Assembly: GCA_002368155.1 (NCBI GenBank)
Contig: AP018180.1
Coordinates: 3,660,719-3,724,718 of the forward strand
Direction of reading: 5' to 3'
Length of the DNA: 64,000 nt
Source: Nostoc carneum NIES-2107
GTDB taxonomy: Bacteria > Cyanobacteriota > Cyanobacteriia > Cyanobacteriales > Nostocaceae
Part shown: positions 41,936-52,743 of the stretch, one piece after another
Layout: each line of letters begins with the position of its first letter
Numbering within the stretch: position 1 is the stretch's first letter
Position numbers and translations under genes: made by a program
The notes under the pieces: generated by a model
What the model was told of the DNA's origin: nothing
What the model saw: only the letters and a program-made list of their open reading frames with translations
Database searches by the model: none

Positions 41936-44017
41936 TCAGCTATAGTAAGCTAATAAATTGCTGTAAGCAGCTTCAATCTTTCGTAATTCTTCTATCACTG
42001 CTTCTTGCAAATTCTTTAACCTCTTCAATTCACTTTCGCGATTGATTTCCTGTGAGGCTTTTTGCTTCAGCAAATTATCCAATTCTGCTTTACGAGATGT
42101 GATATCGTCATTAATCCGCTTAGTAACTTCTCTTTCGTAAGAGTCAAAACATTCTTTGACTGCATCATATACAGTCTTAGATTGTTCGTTGGCTACTTGG
42201 GGTAAGTGTTTTACTAGTTCTTTTTTAGCAGTTTTGACTAATTCTTTACGTGCTTGATCTGCTTGTAAAACGCCTATTCCTAAGCCTAACAAGGCAAATC
42301 CAATAGGGCCGAGAAAAATCCCTGTTACTGCCGAAATTATACCGCCAATGCCAATTACAGTGAAGTAATTCAATAAAATATTTTTCCAATCAAACCCTGC
42401 ACTAGCTAGAGCTACACCCGCAAAATTTCCTTGTGATAAGGATAACAATCCTATCGCCCATTTTGCCCAACCAGGAGATTTATCATCTTCTGGCGTACCT
42501 GTAGAATGAACTTTTACTTGTTGTCCAGTTAATTTTTCGGTAATTTTGTCTGTAACTTGGCTATAGGATGCGCCATACTGTGCAGCACTGCGAGAAAGTT
42601 CTTTAAAAGCTGTATTAATATCTTTTTCCGCAGTTAAAGTCCAAGCAGAGAATTTATCAGTAATATATTGTTCAAAGGCTTTTTGCAGCGCTGCATTAAA
42701 TGCTTCTCGTTTACCGCTACTGAGTAAATCCAGCAAATTTAATTCTGGTTGATAGCGTAAGAAATCGGTTTCAAAAGTATTACCAAGATTTAAAACATAG
42801 CTGCGAAAAGATTCTGAAATTGTTCTCGCTTGTGTATCTCTAGTATTGATAATTTCTTTTTGGAATTGATCGCCAATATTGGTTAGCTTCTTGAACTCCG
42901 GTTCTACAGACTCAATTCTCTCCTTCAATTCATCAACATCTTTATCTAGCAAAGGTAAGCGTCTTTCGATAGCTTCGCGGGTGTGATTACAAGTTTGTCT
43001 CGCCAAAGTTCTGACTTGTCGTAATTCTGCGATCGCACGTTCTCTAGTGAGGAAAGTATTTAATGCTCCCATAAACTCTGGAAAGCCAGTTCCTTGTAAA
43101 TCTGCTTGCGGATTCTTCAATCTTTTTCTCAGTGCTTGGATTGAGGAAAGCTCAAAAACTCGCTCGCTATAAATATTCTGTCCATCTACATGACAATATT
43201 CTGCCAAATTCGCTTTAAATACTTGCCGTAATCTATTTTCTGCTGCATTTAACTCTTCTGTATCGTCGGGATCTATCAACGATTCCCGCACTTGATCCCA
43301 TGCATTGACTAAGAAGAAAACAGTTAAGCCTCGACCTTTAATGTAATTTTCTAAGTACCGACGTTCGCCTAATGTACAAGGTTGTGATGCTCTCATTACA
43401 AACAAGATAGCATGACAATTATTTACATAACCTAAAGATAATTCGTTACGCGCTTCCGTATCATTTAACCCTGGACTATCAACAATCTCAATACCCTTTT
43501 CTAATAGCGTTAAGGGATACTCAACTACTGCATAATCAACATCAGGAAATGCTTGTTTCTTCTCTTGTTCTAGTTTCTTGGCTTCAGCAGGGTCAATAGT
43601 ATATTTATATTTAAAGCTTTGGAAATCTAATTCTTGGGGACTTTTCCCGTCATTAAAATAAATTGTAACCTTTTTCTCTGGCCCGTAGCGCAATACAGTT
43701 AAGACTGCGGTACAGGGATTAACATCACTGGGTAATAAATTTTCCCCAATTAAGGCATTGAGAAACGTACTTTTACCTCGTTTCATATCGCCTAAAACTA
43801 ACAGACGAAATACACCTTGCTTGAGATTTTTACTGGCTGCTGCAATATCTTCAATATCGCGTTCTAGGCTGAGTTTCCCTGAGGAAGATTCGCCAACCAA
43901 TTCAGCTTGATTAATTGTATCTGCAAGTTTGCTTAAACAATCAGCCATCCGCGATCGCACTTGTGCAACCCGTTCTAAATCATTGATAAATTGATCAGTT
44001 GCAACTTGATTACTCAT
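41936..44017 (-). CDS. Bacterial dynamin-like protein (BDLP)
   Basis: A 694-residue GTPase that binds and remodels lipid membranes. It closely resembles the structurally characterised BDLP of Nostoc punctiforme over its whole length. G1 is GDMKRGKST (about 76-84), G3 VDSPGLND, G4 LVNAWDQ. The membrane-inserting paddle is the hydrophobic stretch IGIGGIISAVTGIFLGPIGF (about 566-585), between long coiled-coil neck and trunk helices. I start at ATG 44017 (MSNQVATDQF) because the Nostoc protein begins there; an ATG 9 bp upstream is possible. A small membrane protein gene ends 17 bp upstream. Confidence 0.95.
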   Translation of the reverse strand: MSNQVATDQFINDLERVAQVRSRMADCLSKLADTINQAELVGESSSGKLSLERDIEDIAAASKNLKQGVFRLLVLGDMKRGKSTFLNALIGENLLPSDVNPCTAVLTVLRYGPEKKVTIYFNDGKSPQELDFQSFKYKYTIDPAEAKKLEQEKKQAFPDVDYAVVEYPLTLLEKGIEIVDSPGLNDTEARNELSLGYVNNCHAILFVMRASQPCTLGERRYLENYIKGRGLTVFFLVNAWDQVRESLIDPDDTEELNAAENRLRQVFKANLAEYCHVDGQNIYSERVFELSSIQALRKRLKNPQADLQGTGFPEFMGALNTFLTRERAIAELRQVRTLARQTCNHTREAIERRLPLLDKDVDELKERIESVEPEFKKLTNIGDQFQKEIINTRDTQARTISESFRSYVLNLGNTFETDFLRYQPELNLLDLLSSGKREAFNAALQKAFEQYITDKFSAWTLTAEKDINTAFKELSRSAAQYGASYSQVTDKITEKLTGQQVKVHSTGTPEDDKSPGWAKWAIGLLSLSQGNFAGVALASAGFDWKNILLNYFTVIGIGGIISAVTGIFLGPIGFALLGLGIGVLQADQARKELVKTAKKELVKHLPQVANEQSKTVYDAVKECFDSYEREVTKRINDDITSRKAELDNLLKQKASQEINRESELKRLKNLQEAVIEELRKIEAAYSNLLAYYS

Positions 44018-44033
44018 CAGATTCATACCCTAA

Positions 44034-44345
44034 TTAAGGTTGATTTTTAGAAGATTCCAGAAACAGCTTGTAAACTAGCCACACCAGCGCAGCGAACATA
44101 ATCATCCCCGCCAAAGCTGCGGCGATTCTCACCGCCACCAGCACCGCTACAGCAATAGCAAACAACTTTGCACCCAGCATGATATTTTTCAACAATGGCT
44201 GAGATAGCTTTTCCGGCTGATGCTTAACAGTTTTATAAACAGGAGGATTAATTTCTGCTTCCATTTCCCGGAGTCTTAATTCTACTTCTCGTTGTCGAAG
44301 TTCACGTTCGCGCTGTTCCAGTTCTTGATTGCGATCGCTTTCCAT
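44034..44345 (-). CDS. Small coiled-coil membrane protein of dynamin operon
   Basis: The 103-residue protein has a highly charged helix at residues 5-32 (QELEQRERELRQREVELRLR), likely a coiled coil, and two closely spaced hydrophobic segments at about 55-95. It lies 7-17 bp upstream of BDLP on the same strand, so it is almost certainly cotranscribed. I do not recognise a family. A membrane-adaptor role for the dynamins is a reasonable guess. Confidence 0.65.
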   Translation of the reverse strand: MESDRNQELEQRERELRQREVELRLREMEAEINPPVYKTVKHQPEKLSQPLLKNIMLGAKLFAIAVAVLVAVRIAAALAGMIMFAALVWLVYKLFLESSKNQP

Positions 44346-44602
44346 TACTGTCCACTCCGTCTAGGACAATCACATGATTTAAGTAATCATGTCACATAGA
44401 TGTATTTTATTTTACTAAAATTTATAAAGCCTCGGTATAATCGCTACTTTGCTGGGGATTGGGGATTGGGGATTGGGGATTGGGAAAATTTTCAAATAGG
44501 ATTGCAAGCTAAAATTAGATATGGAAGGCTTAAAAAAACTATAAATACTGCCGCCAGTATACGCCAAAATTTTTATAGAAAATAATTTAGGTACGGTCAA
44601 AT
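44346..44602. other. Intergenic region with GGGGATT repeats
   Basis: The 257-bp divergent gap between the dynamin operon and cysK contains four copies of GGGGATT (44455-44484). No gene is called. Confidence 0.5.
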
Positions 44603-45577
44603 ATGGATATCAAACATGGCTTCGTAGGCACAGTTGGTAACACACCTCTGATTCGCCTCAACAGCTTTAGTGAAGAAACAGGGTGCGAAATTTTAGCTAA
44701 AGCCGAATTTCTTAATCCAGGTGGTTCCGTTAAAGACCGGGCTGCACTGTATATTATTGAAGACGCAGAAAAGAAAGGTTTACTCAAGCCTGGTGGTACA
44801 GTAGTTGAAGGTACAGCTGGTAATACTGGCATTGGCTTGGCGCATATTTGCAATGCCAAAGGTTACAAATGCCTCATTATTATTCCTGATACCCAATCCC
44901 AAGAAAAGATAGACGCACTCACAACACTAGGTGCAGAAGTTCGTCCGGTTCCCGCTGTTCCCTACAAAGACCCCAATAACTATGTAAGGCTATCTGGCAG
45001 AATTGCGGCGGAGTTAGACAACGCGATTTGGGCAAATCAGTTTGATAATTTAGCTAACCGCATTGCTCATTATGAAACCACAGGCCCAGAAATTTGGTCA
45101 CAAACAGACGGTAAAGTTGACGGTTGGGTAGCTGCAACTGGTACTGGTGGAACATTTGCTGGTGTTGCACTTTACTTAAAAGAAAAGAATCCGGCGGTTA
45201 AATGCGTTGTTGCTGACCCCCTTGGTAGCGGACTTTACAGCTACATTAAAACAGGTGAAATCAAGATGGAAGGCAATTCCATCACTGAAGGGATTGGTAA
45301 CAGTCGCATCACAGCCAATATGGAAGGCGCACCCGCAGACGATGCAATCCAGATAGATGACCCAGAAGCTTTGCGAGTAGTTTACCAACTGCTGAGAAAA
45401 GATGGGTTGTTAATGGGTGGTTCCACAGGGATTAATGTGGCTGCGGCTGTTGCATTAGCCAAGCAGTTAGGCCCAGGACACACCATCGTTACCATTCTCT
45501 GTGACAGTGGTTCCCGCTATCAGTCCCGCATATTCAACCGCGAATGGCTGGCCTCTAAAGGACTTTCCGTAGATTAG
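44603..45577 (+). CDS. cysK: Cysteine synthase (O-acetylserine sulfhydrylase)
   Basis: This PLP enzyme makes L-cysteine from O-acetylserine and sulfide. Lys44 in [10 protein letters not shown] holds PLP. GTAGNTG (70-76) binds the substrate carboxylate, and GTGGTFAGV (about 184) the phosphate. The variant [11 protein letters not shown] in place of the common EATSGNTGIAL marks a distinct CysK group seen in cyanobacteria. Length 324 is usual. A palindromic hairpin follows its stop. It may indirectly supply sulfur for several pathways, including phosphorothioation, but no link is shown. Confidence 0.92.
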   Translation: MDIKHGFVGTVGNTPLIRLNSFSEETGCEILAKAEFLNPGGSVKDRAALYIIEDAEKKGLLKPGGTVVEGTAGNTGIGLAHICNAKGYKCLIIIPDTQSQEKIDALTTLGAEVRPVPAVPYKDPNNYVRLSGRIAAELDNAIWANQFDNLANRIAHYETTGPEIWSQTDGKVDGWVAATGTGGTFAGVALYLKEKNPAVKCVVADPLGSGLYSYIKTGEIKMEGNSITEGIGNSRITANMEGAPADDAIQIDDPEALRVVYQLLRKDGLLMGGSTGINVAAAVALAKQLGPGHTIVTILCDSGSRYQSRIFNREWLASKGLSVD

Positions 45578-45589
45578 TTAAAAATTGTA

Positions 45590-45652
45590 GAGACGCGATT
45601 CATCGCGTCTGTTGGTGAGACGGAGAGACGCGATGAATCGCGTCTGTACAAG
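45590..45652 (+). terminator. Double palindrome after cysK
   Basis: AGACGCGATTCATCGCGTCT and AGACGCGATGAATCGCGTCT are each near-palindromic and complementary to each other, so the region can form one long or two short hairpins. It lies 13 bp past the cysK stop and looks like a dispersed repeat used as a terminator. Confidence 0.65.
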
Positions 45653-45678
45653 AGTCAAAATAATTAATTATCTTCTCA

Positions 45679-45712
45679 ATCCCCAGTCCCCAGTCCCCAA
45701 TCCCCAATCCCC
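45679..45712. repeat. CCCCAGT/CCCCAAT repeat abutting a start codon
   Basis: Tandem 7-bp units run right up to the ATG of the ferredoxin gene at 45713 (...CCCCAATCCCCATG). No Shine-Dalgarno-like sequence is present in that stretch. Confidence 0.8.
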
Positions 45713-46042
45713 ATGTCAAACACTACTCAGCCACAGTTCCCAACAATAAATCCTGTTGCTGTGCCAAAATGTGTGCGGGTGTGTCAAAACCGCACTTGTA
45801 AAAAACAAGGCGCAGCAGATGTGTTAGCTGCTTTTGCGGCTTTACCCGTTCCCGGTGTTGTCGTTACACCTAGCAGCTGTTTGGGACAATGTGGTAGCGG
45901 GCCGATGGTACTGGTATTACCTGAGATGGTTTGGTATAGCCGAGTTCAACCAAGCGAAGTACCTCTATTGGTAGAACAACATTTAATTGGTGATCAAAGA
46001 GTCAAGCAGATGCTTTATTATCGGTTTCATCCCCAGGGATAA
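45713..46042 (+). CDS. Thioredoxin-like [2Fe-2S] ferredoxin
   Basis: The 109-residue protein has cysteines 20, 24, 29, 56 and 60 (CVRVCQNRTCKKQGA and SSCLGQCGSGPMV), the pattern of thioredoxin-fold 2Fe-2S proteins; four of them should ligate the cluster. C-terminal VLPEMVWYSRVQPSEVPLL is typical. It likely carries electrons or senses redox state. The start abuts a 7-bp repeat, so translation may depend on leaderless or repeat-fed initiation; a downstream start would lose little of the fold. The DUF5331 gene follows 55 bp later. Confidence 0.88.
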   Translation: MSNTTQPQFPTINPVAVPKCVRVCQNRTCKKQGAADVLAAFAALPVPGVVVTPSSCLGQCGSGPMVLVLPEMVWYSRVQPSEVPLLVEQHLIGDQRVKQMLYYRFHPQG

Positions 46043-46097
46043 ACCTGTTTTAAAAATATCAAGTCTGCACTCTTTGTTGACTGAAGTGAGGAAGCCA

Positions 46098-46925
46098 ATG
46101 AACATTCAACAGCTACGTCAATCATTGAAAATGAAGTGGCTGAGTTACTACGAACAAAACCGGCCCTGGTTAGTAAAAATGCGGATTTGGGCTACTTATG
46201 ATGGTCTGCGCCGACCTTCATCTGGTTTTATGTTGGCTACTCTATCGGTTTTAGAACCAGAGTTTGATCAGATACTTGGTTTTATTATGGAACTCAATAA
46301 TAACCCTGATGAAATAATTAGGGCATTGGGTCTGAACTTCAATCCTGATGAAGAGTTAGATTTAATTAATAAAGAGGATGCTATTGTTGCTGACCAATTT
46401 TCTGCTGAACCTTTAGCAGAAATTCAGGATAAATTGCAGCCTGTATTATTAGCTACTGAGAATTTAGCGGTAACTTCCGAATCTCCTACAAGAGTATTCA
46501 ATTCCGAACCGTTTTTAAGCGATCGCACTCCCACAAAAATTGCTGTACCATCATTTACAACTAATAGCGTAGTTCGCGATCGCCAACCAGAATCATCAGT
46601 TGCAGTGGCTACGGCGGTGAGTCGAGAGTCTGCTGCTACAACGCTGCTGGCGGAAAAACCCACGGATGAGATTTTACCTGAACAGCAAATAGAGCCACTA
46701 GCCCAGCCTACTGAAGTATCTGTCAATGAAAAAACCCTGCAATCTCTTGGTCTCAATATCAAGCGTCCTAGTAATGGTAAATCCCTGAAGGTGCAATTAC
46801 CACCCATACCCAAGAAAGTCAAACTTTCACATATTAGTAATGCTACTACTGTCTCTTCTTGGGTGGATGAGTTCTGTCAAGGTGCTGATTGGAACCCAGA
46901 GGAAGCTATTTTTATTCATTTTTGA
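46098..46925 (+). CDS. DUF5331 family protein
   Basis: About 275 residues. The N-terminal 95 (MNIQQLRQSLKMKWLSYYEQ, then RPWLVKMRIWATYDGLRRPS and ILGFIMELNNNPDEIIRALG) form the conserved cyanobacterial DUF5331 domain. The rest is a variable, probably disordered region ending in a short conserved tail (SWVDEFCQGADWNPEE). I prefer ATG 46098, after GTGAGGAAG, to the longer frame from 45987, which overlaps the ferredoxin gene. Function is unknown. Confidence 0.8.
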   Translation: MNIQQLRQSLKMKWLSYYEQNRPWLVKMRIWATYDGLRRPSSGFMLATLSVLEPEFDQILGFIMELNNNPDEIIRALGLNFNPDEELDLINKEDAIVADQFSAEPLAEIQDKLQPVLLATENLAVTSESPTRVFNSEPFLSDRTPTKIAVPSFTTNSVVRDRQPESSVAVATAVSRESAATTLLAEKPTDEILPEQQIEPLAQPTEVSVNEKTLQSLGLNIKRPSNGKSLKVQLPPIPKKVKLSHISNATTVSSWVDEFCQGADWNPEEAIFIHF

Positions 46926-46928
46926 AAA

Positions 46929-49900
46929 TTAAGGATGAAGACTCATAGGAATTTTGACTGTGAACTCAGTTCCGTTACCTAACTCAGACCACACATTTAA
47001 GCTACCACCATGTTTTTCTACTACAATTTGACGAGCGATCGCCAATCCCAATCCTGTACCTTTACCCACAGCTTTGGTAGTGAATAAGTGGTCAAAAATT
47101 TTCTCTTGTACCTCTTCTGTCATCCCTTTGCCATTATCACGGATACAAATCTGTACCTGATTTGAGACAACTTCAGTGCGAATGGTAATTTTTTGGGGAT
47201 TTGCTTCCAGTTCTTGGAAGGATTGAGTCTGTGCCATTTCGTCAAACATATCGATGGCATTTGCCAGGATATTCATAAATACCTGGTTTAACTGTCCAGG
47301 AAAGCATTCGATTGGGGGTAAATCTCCAAAGTCTGGGATGACTTGAATCGCGGGACGGTGTTCGTTAGCTTTGAGGCGATATTTCAAAATTAACAAGGTG
47401 CTATCGAGTCCTTCATGAAGATTGGCACTGATTTTGTATTCGGTATCAGCACGGGAGAAGGTACGGAGGCTATTACTAATATTTGTGATCCGATGTGTTG
47501 CGCCTGCCATCGAATTGAATAACTTTGGTAAGTCTGCCACAAGAAATTCCAAGTCGATATCTTCGGCATTGTCTTGAATTGGCGCAACTGGCTGGGGATA
47601 GTACTTTTGATAAAGAGCTAAATGTCCGAGTAAATCTTGTACGTATTCTTTGCTGTTGTTGATACTGCCATTCAGGAAGCCGATAGGATTGTTGATTTCA
47701 TGGGCGACACCTGCAACCAAATTTCCTAAAGATGCCATTTTCTCGCTTTGGACAATTTGCAATTGCGACTGCTCAAGCTGCCGGACGTAGGTTTTTGCCT
47801 GTTGATAGAGGCGGGCATTTTCTAGAGAAATGGCAGCTTGAGTACAGAGAAAGTTGAGAATTAGAAGGCGATCGCTAGTGAAAACTCCACTGGTGCGGCG
47901 GTTTTTCAGGTATAAAATCCCAATCAGATGACCTTGATTCAGCAGTGGTAAACAGAGAATACTCTTAGGTTGGCGTTGTCTGAGGTAGTCATCAATTACG
48001 GGTAAATCAGTTTTGAGTTCATCGACTACCACAGTTTCTTGCGTATTTTTCACATACTGAATTAATTTCACCGGAATATGGGGATTATTGGTGAGTGGTT
48101 CAGCAAAAAGTTGTACATCATCGGGTGTGGCGATCGCCCGCACTTGCCATTCTGCAGTTTCATTGGGGAGGATCAATACACAGCGATCGCCACCTGCGTT
48201 TTGCAAAATAATTTGGGTGAGTTCATGTAGTAGCTCATCCAGTTGAATGCTTCTAGAAAGGGCTTGAGAAGCTTTGAGGATAGTGGCAAAGTCCAGGGCT
48301 TGATTGATGCTGTTACTACTGGAACTATGATGAGTGCCTTTATGAACCGATACCCCAGGCGCAGCAATGGTCATCAGCGTTGTCAACTCATCAGCCGATG
48401 TTGCTGTTTGTTGCAATATGGGGCGCAGCAATTTGGGATAGTGAGTTTCTAAATCGGCAACCTTGGCTTTAGCACCCCAGCGACTATAACAGTAGTAAGC
48501 TTCTTGTATGTATCCTGCAGCGAATTTATCTTTGCCGTAATTGAGATAAAATTTGGCAGCGAGTTCGTTGGCAAGTGCTTCATCTTGGATAAAGCCGTTG
48601 GCTATTGCTCCCGCAATAGCACAATCAAAAAATTCCATCGCGTCCGCTCGTTTACCCAACTCATGGAAACGCACTGCTTCTACCAAGTGATATTTATGCT
48701 GATAATTCATGGGAGCAGCATTCACGTAAACCAAGAGGTTTTTTTGGTTGGAATCAACTTGCGATAAAAGTTGCTCTTGAGATGAAGGTTGAAGATGGGA
48801 GTAGAATTTTAACCGGGTTAGTGAATCATAGTAGTAGTAAGCTGGTGCTGATGGCATACTAATACCGGCTTTGAGATATTTAACTCCTAGATCTGCTATC
48901 TGCATCGCAGCCTCAAAACGACCGAATGAATAACTGAGGATTAATTTACTTAAGTAAAATAGATGCAGTGCTAACTCATCATTTTCTTGAAGTAGAGTAG
49001 ATAATATTTCATTCTCAGCCTCAACCGACCCCAAACAATCTGGATTTTCACTCAGTTCAGTCAAATTGTGAATAGAGGAGCGAATAATATATACCCAACT
49101 CAGAAAATGTTGACTCGTGGCAAATTTTGATTGGTAAATTTCAACCTCTGCTAATAAATCTGGTAAAGGTTGTTCTCCACTCAAATACGAGTAGAACAAT
49201 CTAAATGAAGTCGAAACCAGCGCGTGTACAGAATCGCCTGTTTCGATTGCCACTTGATAGGATTTATTTAATAAAGAAATTGCGGTGCGTATATTTTGTT
49301 GATGCGATTGATTAAATGCGGCAACTTTAAACAGAACCATGCTTTGCACAGAAGTTTCGTTAAATTTCTCCATTAACTGCAGTGCTAGCTGTCCAAAACG
49401 ATAACCTGCTTCTATTTGACTCAACACAGAGCTAACAATAATACCAAAATCTGCATATCCTGGTGCAGAGAACAATGAGTTGCCGTATTGCAGGGATAGA
49501 TTAACTTCTTCGCAGGCAACAATTGGAAATAAGAGGGGATGGGCTTGATGAATTGAAGGGACTAAACTCGTCATGATTCGCGCTGCTGCCATAGCAGTAG
49601 TATCATGGGTGATGGGCAAATTGATTAATTCTTCTAGGGTGTATTTTGATAACTTAATCAGCGTCTGTTCTACCTGTCTTTGGATATCTGCAAGTGTAAT
49701 AGATTCTGGTAGTATGACTCCTAGCTTTTGTAGGATTTCCCTGCCAATTTTAATCGCCTGCAATTGCTGATTTTGTACTTGATAAGCTTGCAGTTGGATT
49801 TCATAAACTTTAACTTGTTCTAACAAGTCATCTGTGTTTTTTAGAACTATTTGGATCAAATCTTCCATCTTGGCAAAATTACAGCTAAGTAATGCGACTT

Positions 49901-52325
49901 CTGCAGCCGATTCATAGATGCGAAGGGTCAAATGATAATTTTTATCCCAGCTCTCCGTCGGCAGAAATTGCATTCCCTTGTCGCAAAAATGTAGGGCTGC
50001 ATTATATGCAGTCGAGTCTTTAGCCTTGTAACCTGCTTGTAAATTTAACTGAGCATATTGATAACGTTGGTCTACTTCCGTAATTAGTGAGATGCCACAA
50101 TTTAACTGATGAACAATTTCAAATAAATGACTATCTTGGAAAGATGAATTACTATTTGCTAATAGCAATTTTCCAATCGTCAGGTGAGTCAGCTGCCTCT
50201 GGTTTTCCAGAATTAGAGAATAAGCAGCCTGTTGGACGCGATCGTGCAGAAAACGATAATTGAGTGTTTCTTGTAGGGTGTGCGGCGTTGCTTGAGTTTC
50301 TGACAAATAGAATTTGTACAGATCACTTTGGGGCAAAATCAACCCTTCCTGTAACGCTTTCCACAGATCTGTTGCCACTTCTGTTGGAGATTGCTGTGAA
50401 ACGATCGCCAATGTGGTTAAATCAAACTGTGTCCCAATACAAGCCGCAAGTTTTAAAATCTCTTGCGTTGTTTCCGGCAGCTTTTGCAATTGCTGCGCCA
50501 TCAATTCGACCACATCATCGCTCAAAGCCGCATTTCGCACTTGTACAATATCACACTGCCAATGCCCTGCATCTGGGTCAAAGGTAATTAACTGGTCTTG
50601 ATGTAATGCCTTCAAAAACTGGGTAGCAAAGAAGGGATTACCCTGGGTTTTCTGCATTACCAGTTCTGTCAAAGGTTGCACTACCGATGGGGGAGCATGA
50701 AGGGTATCAGCAATCAGGTGATTCAGGCTGGTAAAATTCAGGGGTTGCAGGGTGATGGTGTGGATGATTGCCCCGGTTTTTTCCATACCATTGAGAGTTA
50801 ACATCAATGGGTGAGCCGCAAAGACTTCATTGTCCCGATACGCCCCTAACAGTAATAAACAGCCAGTTTGAGACTCAGACATTAACACCTGAATCAAATT
50901 CAGTGAAGCCGAATCTGCCCACTGCAAATCATCTACAAACATCACTAAAGGGTGTTCAGGGGTGGTAAAGACTTGAATGAACCGATGAAACAATAAATTA
51001 AACCGATTTTGGGCTGCTGTTCCTGATAATTCCGGTGCTGGGGGCTGCACTCCAATAATCCGCTCCAGTTCGGGAATCAGTTCCATAATCACTTGGGCAT
51101 TTTCTCCCAGTGCTTCGAGAATCCGAACTTTCCAAGTCTGCAATTGGCTATCACTTTCACTGAGTAATTGCCCCATCAAGTCCTGGAAGGCTTGCACAAA
51201 GGCAGAAAAGGGCACATGACGATTAAATTGGTCAAACTTGCCTTTAATGAAGTAACCTCGTTGTTTGACGATGGGCTTATGCACTTCATTGACCACGGCT
51301 GTTTTCCCAATACCCGAAAAACCAGCCACCAGCATCATTTCTGATGACCCTTGGGTAACCCGCTCAAAAGCATCCAATAATACCTGAACTTCGGTTTCTC
51401 TGCCGTAGAGCTTTTCGGGAATGAGAAAGCGATCGCACAAATCCCTCTGTCCCAGATCAAACTCTGCAATTGACTCAGTTTCTTGCCATTGTTTTAAACA
51501 CTGTGCTAAATCATGCTTGAGTCCTAAGGCACTTTGATAGCGCTCTTCAGCATTTTTCGCCATCAGTTTAGCGACAATTGCCCCCAAGATTGGCGGCACA
51601 GCAGTATTTACTTCATGAATAGATGTAGCAATTTTAGCGATGTGACAATGCACCAATTCTAAGGGGTCGTCGGCAACGAAGGGTAAGCGACCTGTGAGTA
51701 ATTGATACAGGGTGACACCGAGGGCATAAAAATCACTGCGGTAATCGATACCGCGATTCATTCGTCCCGTTTGTTCGGGGGCAAGATAAGCTAAGGTTCC
51801 TTCTAGGGTGTTGGGGTTTTGGATTTCCTGAGTCTCTTTTGGCAACACAGAAGCAATACTAAAGTCAATCAACTTTACTTGCTGGGATTCTGGATGAATC
51901 AAAATGTTAGCGGGTTTAATGTCCTTGTGGATAACTCGATGTTGGTGAAGTTCGTGGAGGATGTCAGCCAGTTGAATAACGATTTCTAAGGTTTGTACTA
52001 AGTCTAATGGCTGTTGCTGAATATATGTTTCCAGCGATATACCACCCCAATCAGCCATGATGAGAGCATAGCCATTACCAAATGGTTCTAGGCTCAGGGG
52101 TTGAATAATTCCAGTGATGGGCAGATTTTTGGCGATCGCATACTGATTGCGAAAATGCACCAATTCCCCAAAGGTGGGATACTCTCGTTGCAGCACCTTA
52201 ATGACAACGGGTAATCCCTGGCTATCTTGTATTGCTCTATACACTGTTGTCCGCGAACCATGATAAATTTGCTCAGTCATGGTGTAGCCAGAAATTTCCG
52301 GAAATTGAGGTGCTGCGGATGTCAT
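46929..52325 (-). CDS. Giant Ser/Thr kinase - ATPase - GAF - histidine kinase
   Basis: A 1798-residue signalling protein. An N-terminal Ser/Thr kinase (about 15-270) has [10 protein letters not shown], with DFS where DFG is usual. An AAA/PknB-type ATPase (GFSGIGKT, about 333-340) is followed by a long helical repeat region (about 600-1330). A GAF domain covers about 1360-1510. The histidine kinase at about 1545-1798 has [17 protein letters not shown] (phospho-His), an N box NAIDMFDE and [13 protein letters not shown]. No receiver domain is present. It lies tail to tail with the DUF5331 gene, their stops 3 bp apart. Confidence 0.93.
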   Translation of the reverse strand: MTSAAPQFPEISGYTMTEQIYHGSRTTVYRAIQDSQGLPVVIKVLQREYPTFGELVHFRNQYAIAKNLPITGIIQPLSLEPFGNGYALIMADWGGISLETYIQQQPLDLVQTLEIVIQLADILHELHQHRVIHKDIKPANILIHPESQQVKLIDFSIASVLPKETQEIQNPNTLEGTLAYLAPEQTGRMNRGIDYRSDFYALGVTLYQLLTGRLPFVADDPLELVHCHIAKIATSIHEVNTAVPPILGAIVAKLMAKNAEERYQSALGLKHDLAQCLKQWQETESIAEFDLGQRDLCDRFLIPEKLYGRETEVQVLLDAFERVTQGSSEMMLVAGFSGIGKTAVVNEVHKPIVKQRGYFIKGKFDQFNRHVPFSAFVQAFQDLMGQLLSESDSQLQTWKVRILEALGENAQVIMELIPELERIIGVQPPAPELSGTAAQNRFNLLFHRFIQVFTTPEHPLVMFVDDLQWADSASLNLIQVLMSESQTGCLLLLGAYRDNEVFAAHPLMLTLNGMEKTGAIIHTITLQPLNFTSLNHLIADTLHAPPSVVQPLTELVMQKTQGNPFFATQFLKALHQDQLITFDPDAGHWQCDIVQVRNAALSDDVVELMAQQLQKLPETTQEILKLAACIGTQFDLTTLAIVSQQSPTEVATDLWKALQEGLILPQSDLYKFYLSETQATPHTLQETLNYRFLHDRVQQAAYSLILENQRQLTHLTIGKLLLANSNSSFQDSHLFEIVHQLNCGISLITEVDQRYQYAQLNLQAGYKAKDSTAYNAALHFCDKGMQFLPTESWDKNYHLTLRIYESAAEVALLSCNFAKMEDLIQIVLKNTDDLLEQVKVYEIQLQAYQVQNQQLQAIKIGREILQKLGVILPESITLADIQRQVEQTLIKLSKYTLEELINLPITHDTTAMAAARIMTSLVPSIHQAHPLLFPIVACEEVNLSLQYGNSLFSAPGYADFGIIVSSVLSQIEAGYRFGQLALQLMEKFNETSVQSMVLFKVAAFNQSHQQNIRTAISLLNKSYQVAIETGDSVHALVSTSFRLFYSYLSGEQPLPDLLAEVEIYQSKFATSQHFLSWVYIIRSSIHNLTELSENPDCLGSVEAENEILSTLLQENDELALHLFYLSKLILSYSFGRFEAAMQIADLGVKYLKAGISMPSAPAYYYYDSLTRLKFYSHLQPSSQEQLLSQVDSNQKNLLVYVNAAPMNYQHKYHLVEAVRFHELGKRADAMEFFDCAIAGAIANGFIQDEALANELAAKFYLNYGKDKFAAGYIQEAYYCYSRWGAKAKVADLETHYPKLLRPILQQTATSADELTTLMTIAAPGVSVHKGTHHSSSSNSINQALDFATILKASQALSRSIQLDELLHELTQIILQNAGGDRCVLILPNETAEWQVRAIATPDDVQLFAEPLTNNPHIPVKLIQYVKNTQETVVVDELKTDLPVIDDYLRQRQPKSILCLPLLNQGHLIGILYLKNRRTSGVFTSDRLLILNFLCTQAAISLENARLYQQAKTYVRQLEQSQLQIVQSEKMASLGNLVAGVAHEINNPIGFLNGSINNSKEYVQDLLGHLALYQKYYPQPVAPIQDNAEDIDLEFLVADLPKLFNSMAGATHRITNISNSLRTFSRADTEYKISANLHEGLDSTLLILKYRLKANEHRPAIQVIPDFGDLPPIECFPGQLNQVFMNILANAIDMFDEMAQTQSFQELEANPQKITIRTEVVSNQVQICIRDNGKGMTEEVQEKIFDHLFTTKAVGKGTGLGLAIARQIVVEKHGGSLNVWSELGNGTEFTVKIPMSLHP

Positions 52326-52743
52326 AGCCTGGGGTTTAATAATTGCTTGAGGAGATGATTACTGTTATTAAAATTCCCCAAAATATCAGTAATCTAACAA
52401 TTTTCGTAGAGTGCTACCAGCGAAATTATGCAGCGAAGTGTGTTGCTATGTATAAAAATAATTTCTGATTTTAGCTGATATGAGTGAGATTCAGAAGAAA
52501 TAATGAAGTATTTAATATTAGTTATTAGACTATTTGTCAGTAGATAAATCGTGGTAAATCAGCAGAGATCCTCAGACTTGATCATAAACATCAAGCTTAT
52601 CTCACGGTCATTTGTCATTGGTCATTTGTTATTTGGTAATGGGTAATGGGTAATTGGTAATGGGTAATTGGTAATTTCTCCCCTTCTTCCTCATCTCCAA
52701 TCCCCAATCCCCAGTCCCCAGTCCCCAATCCCCAATCCCCAAC
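52326..52743. other. Intergenic region with 7-bp repeats
   Basis: This 418-bp gap has TCATTTG/GGTAATG arrays (about 52611-52675) and CCCCAGT/CCCCAAT arrays (52697-52741) reaching almost to the carbonic anhydrase stop. The kinase promoter should lie at about 52326-52450; nothing else is recognised. Confidence 0.6.

Noticed and set aside
45987-46097. Longer start for the DUF5331 gene
   Set aside because: It overlaps the ferredoxin gene, while the conserved domain begins at ATG 46098 with a good ribosome site.
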